DNA of 64,000 bases from Myxocyprinus asiaticus (GCF_019703515.2 NC_059348.1:26256656-26320655); one strand, 5' to 3'; shown: positions 24,411 through 38,990, numbered from the stretch's first letter. Notes: generated by a model not told the origin, from the sequence alone. Numbers and translations: made by a program.

Positions 24411-24879
24411 GTGCCCTGAGAAGACATGAGGGGAGAGACCACAAAGTTTTAGGGTAGCGGTGAGGTGGTTTCTGAACCAGTAGTGCAACATGGGGGTTAG
24501 GGATGGAGTGTTGAATAGGGGAGGAAATTTTAGATGTATAGTGTGAAAGAAAAAGGAAATGAACACGCACACTGGGAGATCAGAATGGAAAATAGGAGTA
24601 CTGTGTGATTGGCAGGAGGAGGAATAGTGAGTCCAGTCGTAGTTGTAGGAAGTGAGTGTGGACTGGGCAAGTCTTTTCTGCATGAGATTTGGAGTGGAAT
24701 TGAAATGGGGTAATGTTTTTTTTTTTTTTTACATTGAAAAACCGAGGAATGTGTCTGGCTGAGATAATGAAGTTGCAGGAAATGCTCTGACATGTCAGAC
24801 GTCTCATAAGGGAGATGAGGCTAGAGGAGGACTGGCCTTAATTGATTATAGTGAAACTTTTTATATAAGATTATATATT

Positions 24880-25430
24880 GAAACTTATTCCACGGTTCCT
24901 GATAATATCTCCCAGGGGAAGCGGAGAAAAGTAGATGTCCTAAAACTGATCCCTATGGCACTCCATACTTTACTTTTGTTTGATTTGACATTTCCTCGTT
25001 TACACAGACAAAGTGGTAACGGTCTGCTAAATAGGACCTAAACCATGCTAATGCAAGTCCACAAATGCCAACATAATTCTCAAGCCTATTCAAGAGGATG
25101 TAGTGATCTATGGTGTCGAAGGCAGCACTAATTGTCTTTAAGCGAAGGGGGCGACACTATCAAGAGTGCTAGAGAAGACTATTTATATTTTCTGTTATTC
25201 AAGTTTTTCTAGACTTTTTGGCTTACTGAGGACAGTATATGAGATAAATCTGGAAGATTATAAGTAAAGCTATCTTTAGTGGTCGAAAGAATAGTTCTAC
25301 CTGAACGATAGCGTGGTGTAGATTGAGTGACATTAGCTGATCGCAGCATACAAGAGACGAGGTAATGATCTGAGAAACAGTTTTTTTTATTTAAAGATTT
25401 CATCAGCAGAATGACCCAAAACACTTAAAA
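24880..25430 (-). mobile_element. Decayed non-LTR retrotransposon (LINE), endonuclease and RT fragments
   Basis: On the minus strand, 25424-25209 encodes a frame with SDHYLVSCMLRS and NLPDLSHILSSVSQ, resembling the end of the APE endonuclease and the linker in L2/CR1-type fish LINEs. Then 25135-24880 encodes SAAFDTIDHYILLNRLEN, ALAWFRSYLADR and YGVP*GSVLG, the RT fingers and the VPQGS block with a stop at the Gln. The expected segment between the two is deleted and the FADD-type catalytic block is missing, so the copy is dead. Confidence 0.75.
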
Positions 25431-26820
25431 TAACAGTTCTACCCACTGAAGAGACTGTAAGTCTATCCCTTACAGCCTTGATTTATTCCCATGAAAAATT
25501 TAAGTGGTGCTACTGTGAATAAGGTCAGTTGCTAGTCGATAGCAGGGGGTGTTATGGGGAGGGACATTCTAATTCAAGAGAGCATTTTATTGGACAAAAA
25601 AGTGGAGTGCTGCAACTGCAACATCAATATTCCTTAATGTAGTCTGGTTATCTGGAAGACTGTAAATTTTAAATTTGTATATCTACCTTAAAATTCATAT
25701 TTGTACTTTGAGGAGTGCATATACAGTATTGAAGAAGAATATAGATGGCATCAAAGCTAACAGACATGGATGTTATTTTCCCAAGTATGGAGATGACATA
25801 CAGGTATGTTTCTGAAAAACACTGGATAATATACAGAGGTCCCTGTTTATAGAAATGCCTATTATACACTTTTACATGGATTGTTGATGTTGGAGCAAGG
25901 CGTTGTTTAATATCCGTCGTCTAAAATCGCTGTTTCATTTCAGCAGGCCAACTCTTCAGTGAGGTAACATGTTGTTCTTACATGGCCGATAAGGGTGAGT
26001 GGGTGCATCAAGAAAGCCATAGGGACTGTCTTGGCACTGCTAATTCAGATGGGCTTTGGAGGGAGATGATGTTAGATGGCTCCTGGCTGGAGCCCCACAG
26101 CTGGCCTTATTCTGTATTTTGGGGGGAGGGGGCTGCAGCACTCAGCAGAGAGGATTAAATTCCGGCTAGGGATTTTTTTTAATTTTTTTTATTTGTGGGG
26201 GGAGTTGGGGAGCTTGTTATGGTTATTACTCTCTGCATGACCTGGATTTTGGACTCCTTTCTGTTCTGTAATTATGTTTGATCGAAATGCCCATTCCCCA
26301 TAAGTGCTGTTTAAGCACATAATCACTGACCCCTTCCTAAAACATACAAAAAAGTTAATTGTTGTAAATATTATTAATATGTGGGATCAGGCCTAAAAAA
26401 AAAAAAGTGTTGTCCCTCAAATTGCGACGAGCTCTATATTCATCCTGGTCTATTCATATTTCAGCAACAGACTTAAAACAGACTAATTCATAAGTCCTGT
26501 AAGCACTGCAAATATATTTTATTTGCCAGTTTTTGCCACACCAATATCTACTGTTGCAGATGTGAAATAATTTAGTTCAAATTTTGCAGATAGAAAATGG
26601 ACATCGCTTTTTACATTGTGACATTATTTTCAAGACAGTAATGTACATTGTACTTATTCAATTCTAATTAATACAATGCGAAAAAAGTGGTTATTATGAT
26701 ATTTTTATTACCAAATATAAGTAAAGTATTTAAATTGTGTCTATTGATACATAGCAGTATTCCTTTGGTAATTTCTTTCATTTTCGCTGATGTTAATTTA
26801 AACAGTATTGTACAGCAGCA

Positions 26821-26862
<42 letters not shown>

Positions 26863-27120
26863 GTAATACAGTAACAATGGGAATAGTAAAACTAAAATGA
26901 CCGGACATGTTGCAAAGATGTCACAATGCAAATCATGATGGTCCTGAATTTCGGCTTCATTTTCAAAACATAATTTCATATTTGGTTTTTATTGATTTGG
27001 GGTTAAATATGACCAGGAAATTTTCTTGATAGTTTTTGTGAAAATGTAAAATGCATTTATTCAAAACAGTCATTTTTGAGCAAGTGTTTAATTGACAAGT
27101 TTTTAAAGAAATATTCTGAG
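25431..27120. other. Non-genic stretch with a poly-T tract
   Basis: A run of about 38 T lies at 26823-26860. No exon, RNA gene or complete element recognised. Confidence 0.4.
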
Positions 27121-27568
27121 GGCCTGGGTAGCTCAGTGGTAAAAGACGCTGGCTACCACCCCTGGAGTTCGCTAGTTCGAATCCCAGGGTGTGCTGAGTG
27201 ACTCCAGCCAGGTCTCCTAAGCAACAAAATTGGCCCGGTTGCTAGGGAGGGTAGAGTCACATGGGGTAACCTCCTCATGGTCTCTATAATGTGGCTCGTT
27301 CTCGGTGGGGCGTGTGGTGAGTTGAGCGTGGATGCTGCGGTGGATGGCGTGAAGCCTCCACACGCGCTATGTCTCCGTGGCAACGTGCTCAACAAGCTAC
27401 GTGATAAGATGCGCGGGTTGGCGGTCTCAGACGCGGAGGCAGCTGGGATTCGTCCTCCGCCACCCGGATTGAGGCGAGTCACTATGCGACCACGAGGACT
27501 TAAAAGCGCATTGGGAATTGGGCATTCCAAATTGGGTGAAAAAGGGGAAAAATCCCAAATAAAATAAA
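27121..27568 (+). mobile_element. tRNA-derived SINE, near full length
   Basis: GGCCTGGGTAGCTCAGTGG (A box) at 27121 and GTTCGAATCC (B box) at 27175-27184 match the pol III consensus well. The body continues through ACGCGCTATGTCTCCGTGG to an A-rich tail. AAATATTCTG before it and AAATAATTCTG after it look like a slightly decayed TSD. It is the longest copy of the family in this window. Both strands show long accidental open frames, which are not genes. Confidence 0.88.
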
Positions 27569-28274
27569 TAATTCTGGGTTAAATACCCAGAAAATAAAAA
27601 AATGTGAAGCTCTGAAATTTTATTTTCTGTGATAATTTGTAGTATACCACAGATGCTGTCGATGTGTGTTGATAGATAGGCTCTTACTGTGGAAGTCTAT
27701 GGGGCAGTTATTGCAATTTTGCCCCATAAACGTCCGTAAACACGTACTGTCAACATGTTTATCGAAATTATTTAGCTTAACTTGGAATATTCCTTTAGAG
27801 GCCCTCTTATTCTCTGATCTTTAATACTTTCTTCTCTGATATTTCTAAAAGTTTGAAAAGCCTCTATCTTTAGTAGCTCAGATGTGGCCCTAGTGATGTT
27901 TTATGTGCCTGACTTGCAAAAAAGGAGTGCTTTTGGGTCCAGTAAGGTTCACTTGCTAAGGGGAGTATTGTGATTAAATTATAAGATATCTTTACAAAGC
28001 CAATTGCCATGAAACAACTTCAACAAAAACTTCAGATTTGAATTTAATCTGACCTTGTAATGTTGGTGACATACAATGTCACACCTTAAAATATGATAAA
28101 ACATGATAACATTCCCGACTGCTTGTCTAAAACGTGACTAATTATTTGAAATAACAAACCATATACTATAGTATATGTTAAGTTATGTATATGTTATATA
28201 TTATAGTTAACCCACAGAGGGGTTAAGTCAAAATACAGTGTATATACTATATATATATTTATATATATCTCTAT

Positions 28275-29382
28275 TAGGGATGTGCGAGACTAAACGATTC
28301 TGTTGCTGCTTGTTGACACTGGAATTACTAGTCGGTTAATATTTTTCTCCATTAAACTGCTCAACATTTTTACACATTTACGTTTGGCTTTATATTTTTA
28401 CAGAGGCTGCACTTAAATTACTGTCATTAATGTTACACATTTTAAATATAATTAATAATACAAATATTATAACAAAAAAAAAAAAGAGTATCTGGAGCAG
28501 ATACAAAGTTTCATTTCACCTCAGGCTGCACATGCTTCTTCCCTCTCTCACTCGCGGCGCGCGCAAGAAAATGCCCTCCCGCTAGACAAGCAAACTCAGC
28601 AAAGTAGTAATGAAATCACTTCGGTGGTGGTGCAGGAAGCGGATTTTTGAAACGTTGGTTTGAAAATGGTTGTTTTAGGCAAGGAATGCCATTTTTTTTA
28701 ATCTGCTGATTAAGAAGGCTATTTTCAACGAGGTGCCAACTGCTTTACGAGTTAAACTGTCTTTTATTCTGTGTGCACGTCATGTTTAGAATATATTAGG
28801 TTTATTGTAGGCTACATCACAGGCCTATTTTTTCTATCTTATGGCTACTTTTTTGTTTTGTTTTTTTTGTTTTGGTTTTTTTTTTTACAACTGTTATTGG
28901 TTGATGTTCTTTACCGAACAGCTGTCGTATTAGATCAATGACTAATGCACAACTGCACATCGTGAAATACCAGCAACTTTTAAGCGCACTTGTTTTCCCT
29001 TGTAGATTTGGCTTAGCCCGTCTGTTAATTATTTTCAATAATGTCCTGACTGTTTTAATATGTTAAGTAAATTTTACTTGGTGAATTACATTTAGAACAG
29101 GCTATTAGGGTTGCGCTATTGGTCCTGCACTACTCATTCAATTGTTTTCAGTAAATAAACCTATATTCGCTAAAGGTGAATGCATGTTCTATATTTAATG
29201 TACAATGATGATAATGCAAGGCGAACACGTCGCAGATAAATGCCCCTTTTCAGTGGAATTTTGCGGCGGATTTGAAATAGATTAAGTATTTTAAATGGGT
29301 CACAAACAATTTTTTGACTGTTTTCTGTTGGTTTCTTTTAGAGTAGTCGACTCAGTGAATTTAGTCGTTAAGCACATCCCTA
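28275..29382. mobile_element. hAT-type non-autonomous element
   Basis: TAGGGATGTGCGAGACTAAA at the left and TTTAGTCGTTAAGCACATCCCTA (inverted, given in the right end) share the TAGGGATGTGC...GACTAAA terminal motif. The interior is about 1.1 kb without transposase. The TSD is unclear because the flanks are low-complexity AT. Confidence 0.65.
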
Positions 29383-29390
29383 ATAAATAA

Positions 29391-29394
<4 letters not shown>

Positions 29395-29467
<73 letters not shown>
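29395..29467. repeat. (AT)n(AC)n microsatellite
   Basis: About 28 AT dinucleotides are followed by about 8 AC dinucleotides. The Tc1-type element at 29470 is inserted at the TA that ends this tract. Confidence 0.95.
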
Positions 29468-29469
29468 TA

Positions 29470-30397
29470 CACTGGCGGCCAAAAGTTTGGAATAATGTAC
29501 AGATTTTGCTGTTTCGGAAGGATCTTTGTACTTTAATTCACCAAAGTGGCATTCATCTGATCACAAAGTATAGTCAGGACATTACTGATGTAAAAAACAG
29601 CACCATCACTATTTGAAAAAAGTAGACAGGCCCCATTTCCAGCAGCAATCACTCCAACACCTTATCCTTGAGTAATCATGCTAAATTGCTAATTTGGTTC
29701 TAGAAAATCACTTGTCATTATATCAAACACAGCTGAAAGCTATCTGGTTCATTAAATGAAGCTTAACATTGTCTTTGTGTTTGTTTTTGAGTTGCCACAG
29801 TATGCAATAGACTGGCATGTCTTAAGGTCAATATTAGGTCAAAAATGGCAAAAAAGAAACCGCCTTCTCTAGAAACTCATCGGTCAATCATTGTTTTGAG
29901 GAATGAAGGATATACAATGCTTGAAATTGCCAAAAAAACTGAAGATTTCATACAAAGGTGTTCACTACAGTCTTCAAAGACAAAGGACAACTGGCTCTAA
30001 CAAGGACAGAAAGAGATATGGAAAGTCAGATACACAACTAAACAAGAGGATAAGTACATCAGAGTTTCTAGTTTGAGAAATAGACGCCTCACATGTCCTC
30101 AGCTGACAGCTTCATTGAATTCTACCCGCTCAACACCAGTTTCATGTACAACAGTAAAGAGAAGACTCAGGGGTGCAGGCCAAGCTGTCAATGATGCACA
30201 TGGAGGATTTTTTTGATGAGAACTCTTTGAAGTAGTTTAAGTTAAGTTTTTTTCAAATTGTAATAGTAGTTTTACACTTTATTAATGTCCTGACTATACA
30301 TTGTGATCAGTTGAATGCCACTTTGGTGAATAAAAGTACCAATTTCTTTCCATAAGAGCAAAATCTGTACATTATTCCAAACTTTTGGCCGCCAGTG
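29470..30397 (+). mobile_element. Tc1/mariner element with large internal deletion
   Basis: TIRs CACTGGCGGCCAAAAGTTTG and its complement are bounded by TA at 29468-29469 and 30398-30399; length 928 bp. A transposase start (MAKKKPPSLETHRSIIVLRN) lies at 29844, and the HTH region follows with a frame break after LEIAKK. After about 30178 the sequence jumps to the end of the transposase (GGATTTTTTTGATGAGAAC), so the whole DDE domain is missing. Same family as 51962-53125. Confidence 0.9.
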
Positions 30398-30399
30398 TA

Positions 30400-31367
30400 T
30401 ATAGTGTGTATATACTGTACACACATACGTACTGTATAAATCTGGAGGAAATGTAAACTTCCTGAGCTGAAGACCTGGAGCTCGTAAAATTAAAATGGGC
30501 CTGAGCTCAAAGATATAGATTCTTGGTTGCTGCCTCTGTAGTAGTGGTGCTGATGTTTATTTCATTTATTTAATTCATCTCTGCAGCCCTGAGATTGATA
30601 GGGAAGATTGTCACAGGCTGTTTTGCCATAAACTGCTTTGTCATAACAATTTTCTACACTGTTGTCCAAGAGCCCCTGTAATTACTTTTATTTATGAGAC
30701 CGGGTAAGTTTTCCACCATTTTGTGTTGTTTCTTCTCTTCTCTTCCTTGTTTTTTTTTTCTTTTTCTTCTTGTTGCCCTGCAAACAGACCCAAGGTTTGG
30801 TAGGAACACTGAGCCATGATCCAACACATTTCTCTGAACTACATCTTTGACTGCTAAAAAACAAATGCACACACACATTGCTGAAACATAATTTCCTTAC
30901 ATTTGTATTAGCTGATTTTCACAGGGGAATATGGAAATCTCATTTGATATGAAATAATTATAAGCAATTAATGAAAGATGGCTTAGCAATTTCTGTTTTG
31001 TTTGTTTGGATGATTATGTAGACTGCAGTAAATGACAATGATATATAATTAAGGCTTTTCATATAGAAGTAAATGTAATTAAATTATACATATGGAACCA
31101 CAGTGCAAAAATCTACAAAAATGTTCTTACATAAAGTACATTAAAAAAAACAAACAAATCTGATATTGTAATTGTCCCACACTCCTTAGCACATCACTCA
31201 GTTGTTATTAAGTCCACTGATATCAAGGTGCACATTTGTTTCTATTAGTCGTTTTCTAGTGCTTACATCATCAGCTGACAGCATGCCTGACTGCCATCTC
31301 TGCCTGCTGTTGCTAGGAATGTGATGTCACCTGCTCCCTTAACAGGGTTGGTCCTTGTGTGTTTCAG
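30400..31367. promoter_or_regulatory. Upstream region of FAM110B ending in a likely splice acceptor
   Basis: The pyrimidine-rich TTGGTCCTTGTGTGTTTCAG ends at 31367 and is a good 3' splice site. Any 5' non-coding exon must lie further upstream and was not identified. Bases 31170-31340 are free of recognised repeats and may be conserved, but this is inference. Confidence 0.45.
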
Positions 31368-32888
<1,521 letters not shown>

Positions 32889-33316
32889 AAGTAGCAACCC
32901 CTCCCCTTCCCCATCTGAACTGGTACCTGCTTATTTTTTAAATCCATGCACTGTCTTTCTTGAAGGATTAAATGGCAAAGCCTTTTAAGTTGACGGCTCT
33001 TTTTAGTCGCTTTTTGCATTCAGTGTTCGTTGTCTTCTGAATCTGCATGGCTCTTTAGACACTCGACATCCTTGCGACCTCCAGGTATACAGCCCACATA
33101 GGAGCCTCTTTAAAGATGATTGCATCAACGCCAGCTCTGCAGAGAACAACTCATATTTCCTTTTCCTTTTTCTTATTCTGTTTTTTTTTTTTTTTGTCAA
33201 ACTGATGTTATGATGCCAGCTCCTTTAAGGTGCTTCTTATTTCACTAGGGCACACTAAGCCAGGAAGCCATATTGGTATGAATGCAGAGCTGCAGTGTGT
33301 TTATACTTCTTTTGAT

Positions 33317-33349
<33 letters not shown>

Positions 33350-33885
33350 TGACATATTTTTATGATGGATACGAGCTGTATGTATATAACCCTCTGTGAA
33401 TAGGCCCAGCGGAAGCATGTTTTAGTCTGTTCTCAAGATCTCCCCTGCCCGACTTCTCTCGGTCAGCCTTGCACTGGTCTCATTGTTCCAGCAGTATCAT
33501 AACACCATTTTGCTTTAATTTTGGTTTGTTTTCACTTTGTCATCCATAAAGTTCCTGTTTGGCGGTTGATTATTTTTATGGTACAGTTGTTTCGAAAGGT
33601 GTAAATGCTGTAAGAATATGTATATAAATTTCAGAGTTGTTAGGCATTGTGTGATAACGAGTCTGCTATGCTCCACCATAGCTCTTGGTCTGTTTGTTCC
33701 CCTCTCTGGGCTTGCATCATGAGGCTCTGTGAGATTTTGTCCATGATCAAATCTGTACAACACTGTAGTTACAATTACATATATGTTCAGTATATTGAAG
33801 TTTGAGCTATTACTTAAAAAATGTCATCAGGACATTTGTTCACATTCAGTTCTTATTCATTTCAATAAATGGCTGATTTTGCCAA
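32889..33885 (+). terminator. fam110b: FAM110B 3' UTR with poly(A) signal
   Basis: A repeat-poor stretch after the stop with a T-run (33180-33196), a (CT)n tract (33318-33343) and AATAAA at 33864-33869, the first canonical poly(A) signal after the stop. Cleavage would fall near 33885. Some transcripts could extend further. Confidence 0.6.
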
Positions 33886-33968
33886 CTTTTGCCATCAACC
33901 TCAAAAGTTTCATTGTCTTTTTCTGAGATATTTTGATGAAAAATGCTCTATGTATGTGGTGTTTCTGA

Positions 33969-34491
33969 AAGGAATAGTTCAATCAGAAATGAAAGTGCTT
34001 TCTTCTTTACTCACCCTCATGTCATTCCAAACCCAAATGACTTTCTTTCCTCCTTATAACACAAATTAACATTTTATGAACAATGTTCGTGGTGCTCTTT
34101 TCCATAAAAGAGCAGTCACCAGAGACTGTCAAGCTCCAAAAATGGCCAAAAAACAAACAAACAAAAACAAACAAACAAAAAACGCCATAAAGTGGTCCAC
34201 ATGACTTGGGCGCTATATTTCAAGACTTATGAAGCCATATGACAGCTTTGTGTAAGTAGCAAAATGAAATTTAAGTAGCTATTCACTGATAATCTTGCAG
34301 TAGCTAAAAAAAATAGCATTTTATCCTTTTTGGACTTTACAGCCCCTGGTCATAATATGCTTTCTTTGAGTGTAAATGAGCAATTTGAGTATTCTTGTAA
34401 ATATCTTATTTTGTGTTCCATGAATGAAAGGAAGTCACACAGGTTTGGAACAACATTAATTATGTTTTCTTTTTTGGGTGAACCATTCCTT
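33969..34491. mobile_element. MITE, same family as 2629-3651
   Basis: Left end AAGGAATAGTTCAATCAGAAA and right end (rc) AAGGAATGGTTCACCCAAAA are imperfect TIRs. The inside carries TTTACTCACCCTCATGTCATT and GAGACTGTCAAGCTCC, shared with the copies at 2629 and about 42000. It lies about 100 bp past the FAM110B poly(A) signal. Confidence 0.7.
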
Positions 34492-37275
34492 CAGTCCTGT
34501 AGAGTGATTTTGATCCATGCCAGCACAGTGGACAGAGAGTGGTGGAAAAATCTCAAAGGCCAGTCATGTGTCCCTCTTATGGCTGACTCTGAGAAAACAG
34601 CTGTCAAGTCTTATAATATTATACCTTCCATCTTTTTCATATGGATCTTTGTTTTGTCTTTAAACTGGTTTAAACTTTAAACTACAATGCTGTTGTAGCC
34701 CTTGTCTTTGTGTTTTTTTTTTTTTTTTTTGCAAAATATAGCTGCCTGCAGGAGGCTAGGTATCTTTTAATGTAGTCATTTGTGCTGCCTGCTTTCTCAG
34801 GGCAAGAGGAAATGATCTAATTCATGACAAATGTTTAGAAAGGCCAGACCGCTGCACTAGAGGCCCCCTCGCTCCCTAGAGCACCTAACTTACTCCAAAA
34901 TACAAGTGCAACAGATCCACAGGTCACAAGTTGGAACAGTTACGTGAAACCTTGTTTTCATCCACTTTGCTCCACAGCGTAGATGTAGAGACAAGACTTT
35001 CAGCGTGATGCTATCAACAGCACTGAATTATTAGAGGTGTTTGCTTAGGAAACAGTATTACTTTTGCATTTACTAAATTACTGGTTAGGGATTTTTCTAT
35101 AAGTTTAAAACATTTTTAAACCATTCTAAGTTCTAAACTGACCCGTAAATTTTCCCCACTGTTTGTGCTACAGATATTAACTTCAAATCACATGGCTTAT
35201 TGAAAAGATGTGTGCTTTTTTCTAAATGATCGGTCTTATCAATCACATAGCAACACCTTGGCAACCACTTACAACACCAGCACACAGCAAAACACAACAG
35301 CATTGTGGTGGCGAGTTTTGCACGGAGAAGCACCTCTCACATTTTCTTCAGAATATGTCAAAATCTAAAATATATAAATACTCTTGTCTAACATCAAGGG
35401 ACATTTCAAGTTACAGTGGTGTTGTAAACAGAGAATTTATATGTGACAAGAGATTTTAATAACCAAAATAAGCCATGTCTGTTATTTAATCAACAAAATG
35501 GCTGCTCTTGTTTTCTTGTTGTTCTGAAATTGAATGTTGTTTTAGGGTAATTACAGATGGCTTGTAATACCATTAGAGTGCCTGTTAAACAACATTTACA
35601 CAATGCACCCCCCTCCCTTGCTCTCACAAAAGTGTGTAATGTAGGATTAGTGGATCCTCCCTCAAGCTTTGAATGACATGAAGATAATTTCTCAATAGAA
35701 GTAATGACTAATGGGGGTTTATCTGTTCATATGTGAAGAGCATGAGACTGCCGAGCTGTGATGGCAAAAGCCTTGCTTTCCCTGTCAGGACCTGGATTGA
35801 AACAAATTGGCACCCCAGGCAAAATCCAAGCTTGATAACGATGAGTAGGTGAATTTAAATTTCCATTTTGTTTCCTGAAGTTACACTAATAAAGGTAGTC
35901 AAAACCCCCTCCTGACCACTTTCATTAATTTCAATCTTACATGCCTGACAAAAGAGGCATTGATGAATGCCGTTTTATAGGTCTCTGCTCTCTCTCTGTT
36001 TGAGTTCCGTCCCACATTCTGCTGGAGGGATGCTGCGACATGGTTGTTGGGGTTCATTTTTCTGTCATCATTCCCTCAGCACCACAAAGGCTGCAAGTTT
36101 TTACATCGCTTTGACTCATGCTTTTCTAATGCTGCATACAGTTTAAGCCCAGTGCTTAGAGCTGCGGGCTAACATGACGTTTGCTAGATTCCCACTCAGC
36201 GGCTCTCTCTCTCTTAGGCCAGAGACTCACAGTCATCATGTGGTGTCACAACAGGCTGAGTGTGACCTCATTGTACCTCTTTTGTTGGCTTTGATTGAAT
36301 TTAGTCTATTGCACTACAGGCTTGAAGGTGAAGTGAGCAATTTCTGTGCCACTGGCATAAAAAAAAACAAACAAAAAAACAGAATAGCAAAAATGTTGAC
36401 TTTTCAAGCAGGTTTCCCGAACACTCCCACTGTCATTGGTAGAAAAAAGGAAGATCATCCCATCCCAAACTCATGCCAATGTGGCTGTGTTGGGCTGGTT
36501 GGGATACTCAAATAAAGAGAGCAATGTTTTGAAAGTGCCACAGTGTTTTAACTTTTCTAGGAAATCAACTAAATTAGCCTTACTTATAGTTGCTGCTTCA
36601 TATATTATGTTGTTATTTAACAGTATTTTAACGAAAGAATAAACACTTCAGCTTTAATAAATGAGCTGAGATTTACAGTTAAATCCTCATATTGATTTTG
36701 AACAGGATTTTCTAATTGCACCGTCAGTCAATATTTATGTCTATACCAATATTACAATATCTATCAACCCTAGTCAGATTACATGACATATTTGACAAAT
36801 GAAAATGAGGCTGGGTGGGATAGACCTACAGTACTTTTAACAGGTTGTCTTATTGCCTTAGGTCATGTTTTTTTTTTTTTTTATCCTCTGTATTATTCTG
36901 CTGAACTGCAACATACAAGACTATTGACTGAATGTCTATCCCTCACAGCCTCATTTTCACTTATGTCAAATTAAATATTGCATCATTCTTGATTAAGGTC
37001 TATCTGAGCTTGTATATCATTTTTATTTATAAATATTGATTTTTGCTAAGGAGTCTGATATTTATGCAGTCTCCATGCTTTGTCTTCCCAGCTTTGGCTG
37101 CATGGATTATCACTAAAATCATGGAAACAGCAGGATCAAAACCCAAAGTTAAGACAGGAATTTTGGAAATGAATATGATGCTAAAACATTAGAATGTTTT
37201 TCTAATATCAAAAATTAAATTAATTAAATGAAAGTGCATTACTGTTACTAATTATTACAGATTTGAGTATATGTG

Positions 37276-37276
<1 letters not shown>
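34492..37276. other. Non-genic stretch with one interspersed repeat at 36405-36580
   Basis: Bases 36405-36580 align with 1315-1445 (TTTCCCGAACACTCCCACTG, ATTGGT, CAATGTGGCTGTGTTGGGCT, GGGATACTCAAATAAAGAG). No exon recognised. Confidence 0.45.
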
Positions 37277-37278
<2 letters not shown>

Positions 37279-37345
<67 letters not shown>

Positions 37346-37347
37346 TA
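37279..37347. repeat. (TA)n microsatellite
   Basis: About 33 TA dinucleotides with one interruption, ending directly at the Tc1-type element that starts at 37350. Confidence 0.95.
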
Positions 37348-37349
37348 CA

Positions 37350-38988
37350 CAGTGCATCCGGAAAGTATTCACAGCGCTTCACTTTTTCCACATTTTGTTA
37401 TGTTACAGCCTTATTCCAAAATGGATTAAATTCATTATTTTCCTCAAAATTCTATAAACAATACCCCATAATGACAACGTGAAAGAAGTTTGTTTGAAAT
37501 CTTTGCAAATTTATTAAAAATAAAAACCGTAAAAAATCACATGTACATTTACAGCCTTTGCAATGACACTCAAAATTGAGCTCAGGTGCATCCTGTTTCC
37601 ACTGATCATCCTTGAGATGTTTCTACAACTTGATTGGAGTCCACCTGTGGTAAATTCAGTTGATTGGACATGATTTGGAAAGGCACACACCTGTCTATAT
37701 AAGGTCCCACTGTTAACAGTGCATGTCAGAGCACAAACCAAGCCATGAAGTCCAAGGAATTGTCTGTAGACTGCCGAGACAGGATTGTATCGAGGCACAG
37801 ATCTGGGGAAGGGTACAGAAAAATTTCTGCAGCATTGAAGGTCCCAATGAGCACAGTGGCCTCCATCATCTGTAAATGGAAGAAGTTTGGAACCACCAGG
37901 ACTCTTCCCAGAGCTGGCCGCCTGGCCAAACTGAGTGATCGGGGGAGAAGGGCCTTAGTCAGGGAGGTGACCAAGAACCCAAAGGTCACTCTGACAGAGC
38001 TCCAGCATTTCTCTGTGGAGAGAGGAGAACCTTCCAGAAGAAAAACCATCTCTGCAGCACTCCACCAATCAGGCCTGTATGGTAGATTGGCCAGACGGAA
38101 GCCACCCTTCAGTAAAAGGCACATGACAGCCCGCCTGGAGTTTGCCAAAAGGCACCTGAAGGACTCTCAGACCATGAGAAACAAAGATTGAACTCTTTGG
38201 CCTGAATGGCAAGCGTCATGTCTGGAGGAAACCAGGCACCACTCATCACCTGGCCAATACCATCCCTACAGTGAAGCATGGTGGTGGCAGCATCATGCTG
38301 TGGGGATGTTTTTCAGCAGCAGGAACTGGGAGACTAGTCAGGATCGAGGGAAAGATGAATGCAGCAATGTACAGAGACATCCTTGATGAAAACCTGCTCC
38401 AGAGCGCTCTGGACTTCAGACTGGGGCGACGGTTCATCTTCCAACAGGACAACGACCCTAAGCACACAGCCAAGATAACAAAGGAGTGGCTCCGGGACAA
38501 CTCTGTGAATGTCCTTGAGTGGCCCAGCCAGAGCCCAGACTTGAACCCGATTGAACATCTCTGGAGAGATCTGAAAATTGCTGTGCACCGACGCTCCCCA
38601 TCCAACCTGATGGAGCTTGAGAGGTCCTGCAAAGAAGAATGGGAGAAACTGCCCAAAAATAGGTGTGCCAAGCTTGTAGCGTCATACTCAAAAAGACTTG
38701 AGGCTGTAATTGGTGCCAAAGGTGCTTCAACAAAGTATTGAGCAAAGGCTGTGAATACTTATGTGCATGTGATATTTATTTATAATATAAAAAAAAATAT
38801 ATTTTTTTTTATTTTATTTTTTTATAAATTTGCAAAGATTTCAAACTAACTTCTTTCACGTTGTCATTATGGGGTATTGTTTGTAGAATTTTGAGGATAA
38901 ATTCATTATTTATCCATTTTGGAATAAGGCTGTAACATAACAAAATGTGGAAAAAGTGAAGCGCTGTGAATAATTTCCGGATGCACTG
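37350..38988 (+). mobile_element. Full-length Tc1/mariner element, second family
   Basis: TIRs CAGTGCATCCGGAAAGTATT at the left and its complement at the right (AATAATTTCCGGATGCACTG); length 1639 bp. The subterminal text CACTTTTTCCACATTTTGTT is also inverted at the other end, giving long TIRs of about 170 bp. The right TA (38989-38990) is intact; the left flank is CA (37348-37349), most likely a mutated TA within the adjoining microsatellite. Confidence 0.92.
37745..38741 (+). pseudogene. Tc1 transposase, frameshifted, first catalytic Asp deleted
   Basis: The first frame (37745-38191) starts MKSKELSVDCRDRIVSRHRS with a paired-like HTH (YRKISAALKVPMSTVASIIC) and a GRPR-like linker. It ends at SQTMRNKD. 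The sequence then goes straight to [17 protein letters not shown] in another frame. The expected WSDE block between RNK and KIELFG, seen as [10 protein letters not shown] in the other family at 6371-7472, is missing, so a small deletion removed the first catalytic Asp and broke the frame. The second part (38271-38741) keeps [11 protein letters not shown] (second Asp) and DLNPIEHLW (Glu) and ends GASTKY. Not active. Confidence 0.9.
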
Positions 38989-38990
38989 TA

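Noticed and set aside
27121..27200. Possible tRNA gene from A and B boxes
   Set aside because: The boxes belong to a SINE; the sequence lacks a matching acceptor stem and occurs in several copies with A-rich tails and TSDs.
27153..27567. Long open frames on both strands (up to 125 codons)
   Set aside because: They lie wholly within a tRNA-derived SINE, and similar frames recur in the other SINE copies (23009-23254, 60743-60970) with frame-breaking differences.
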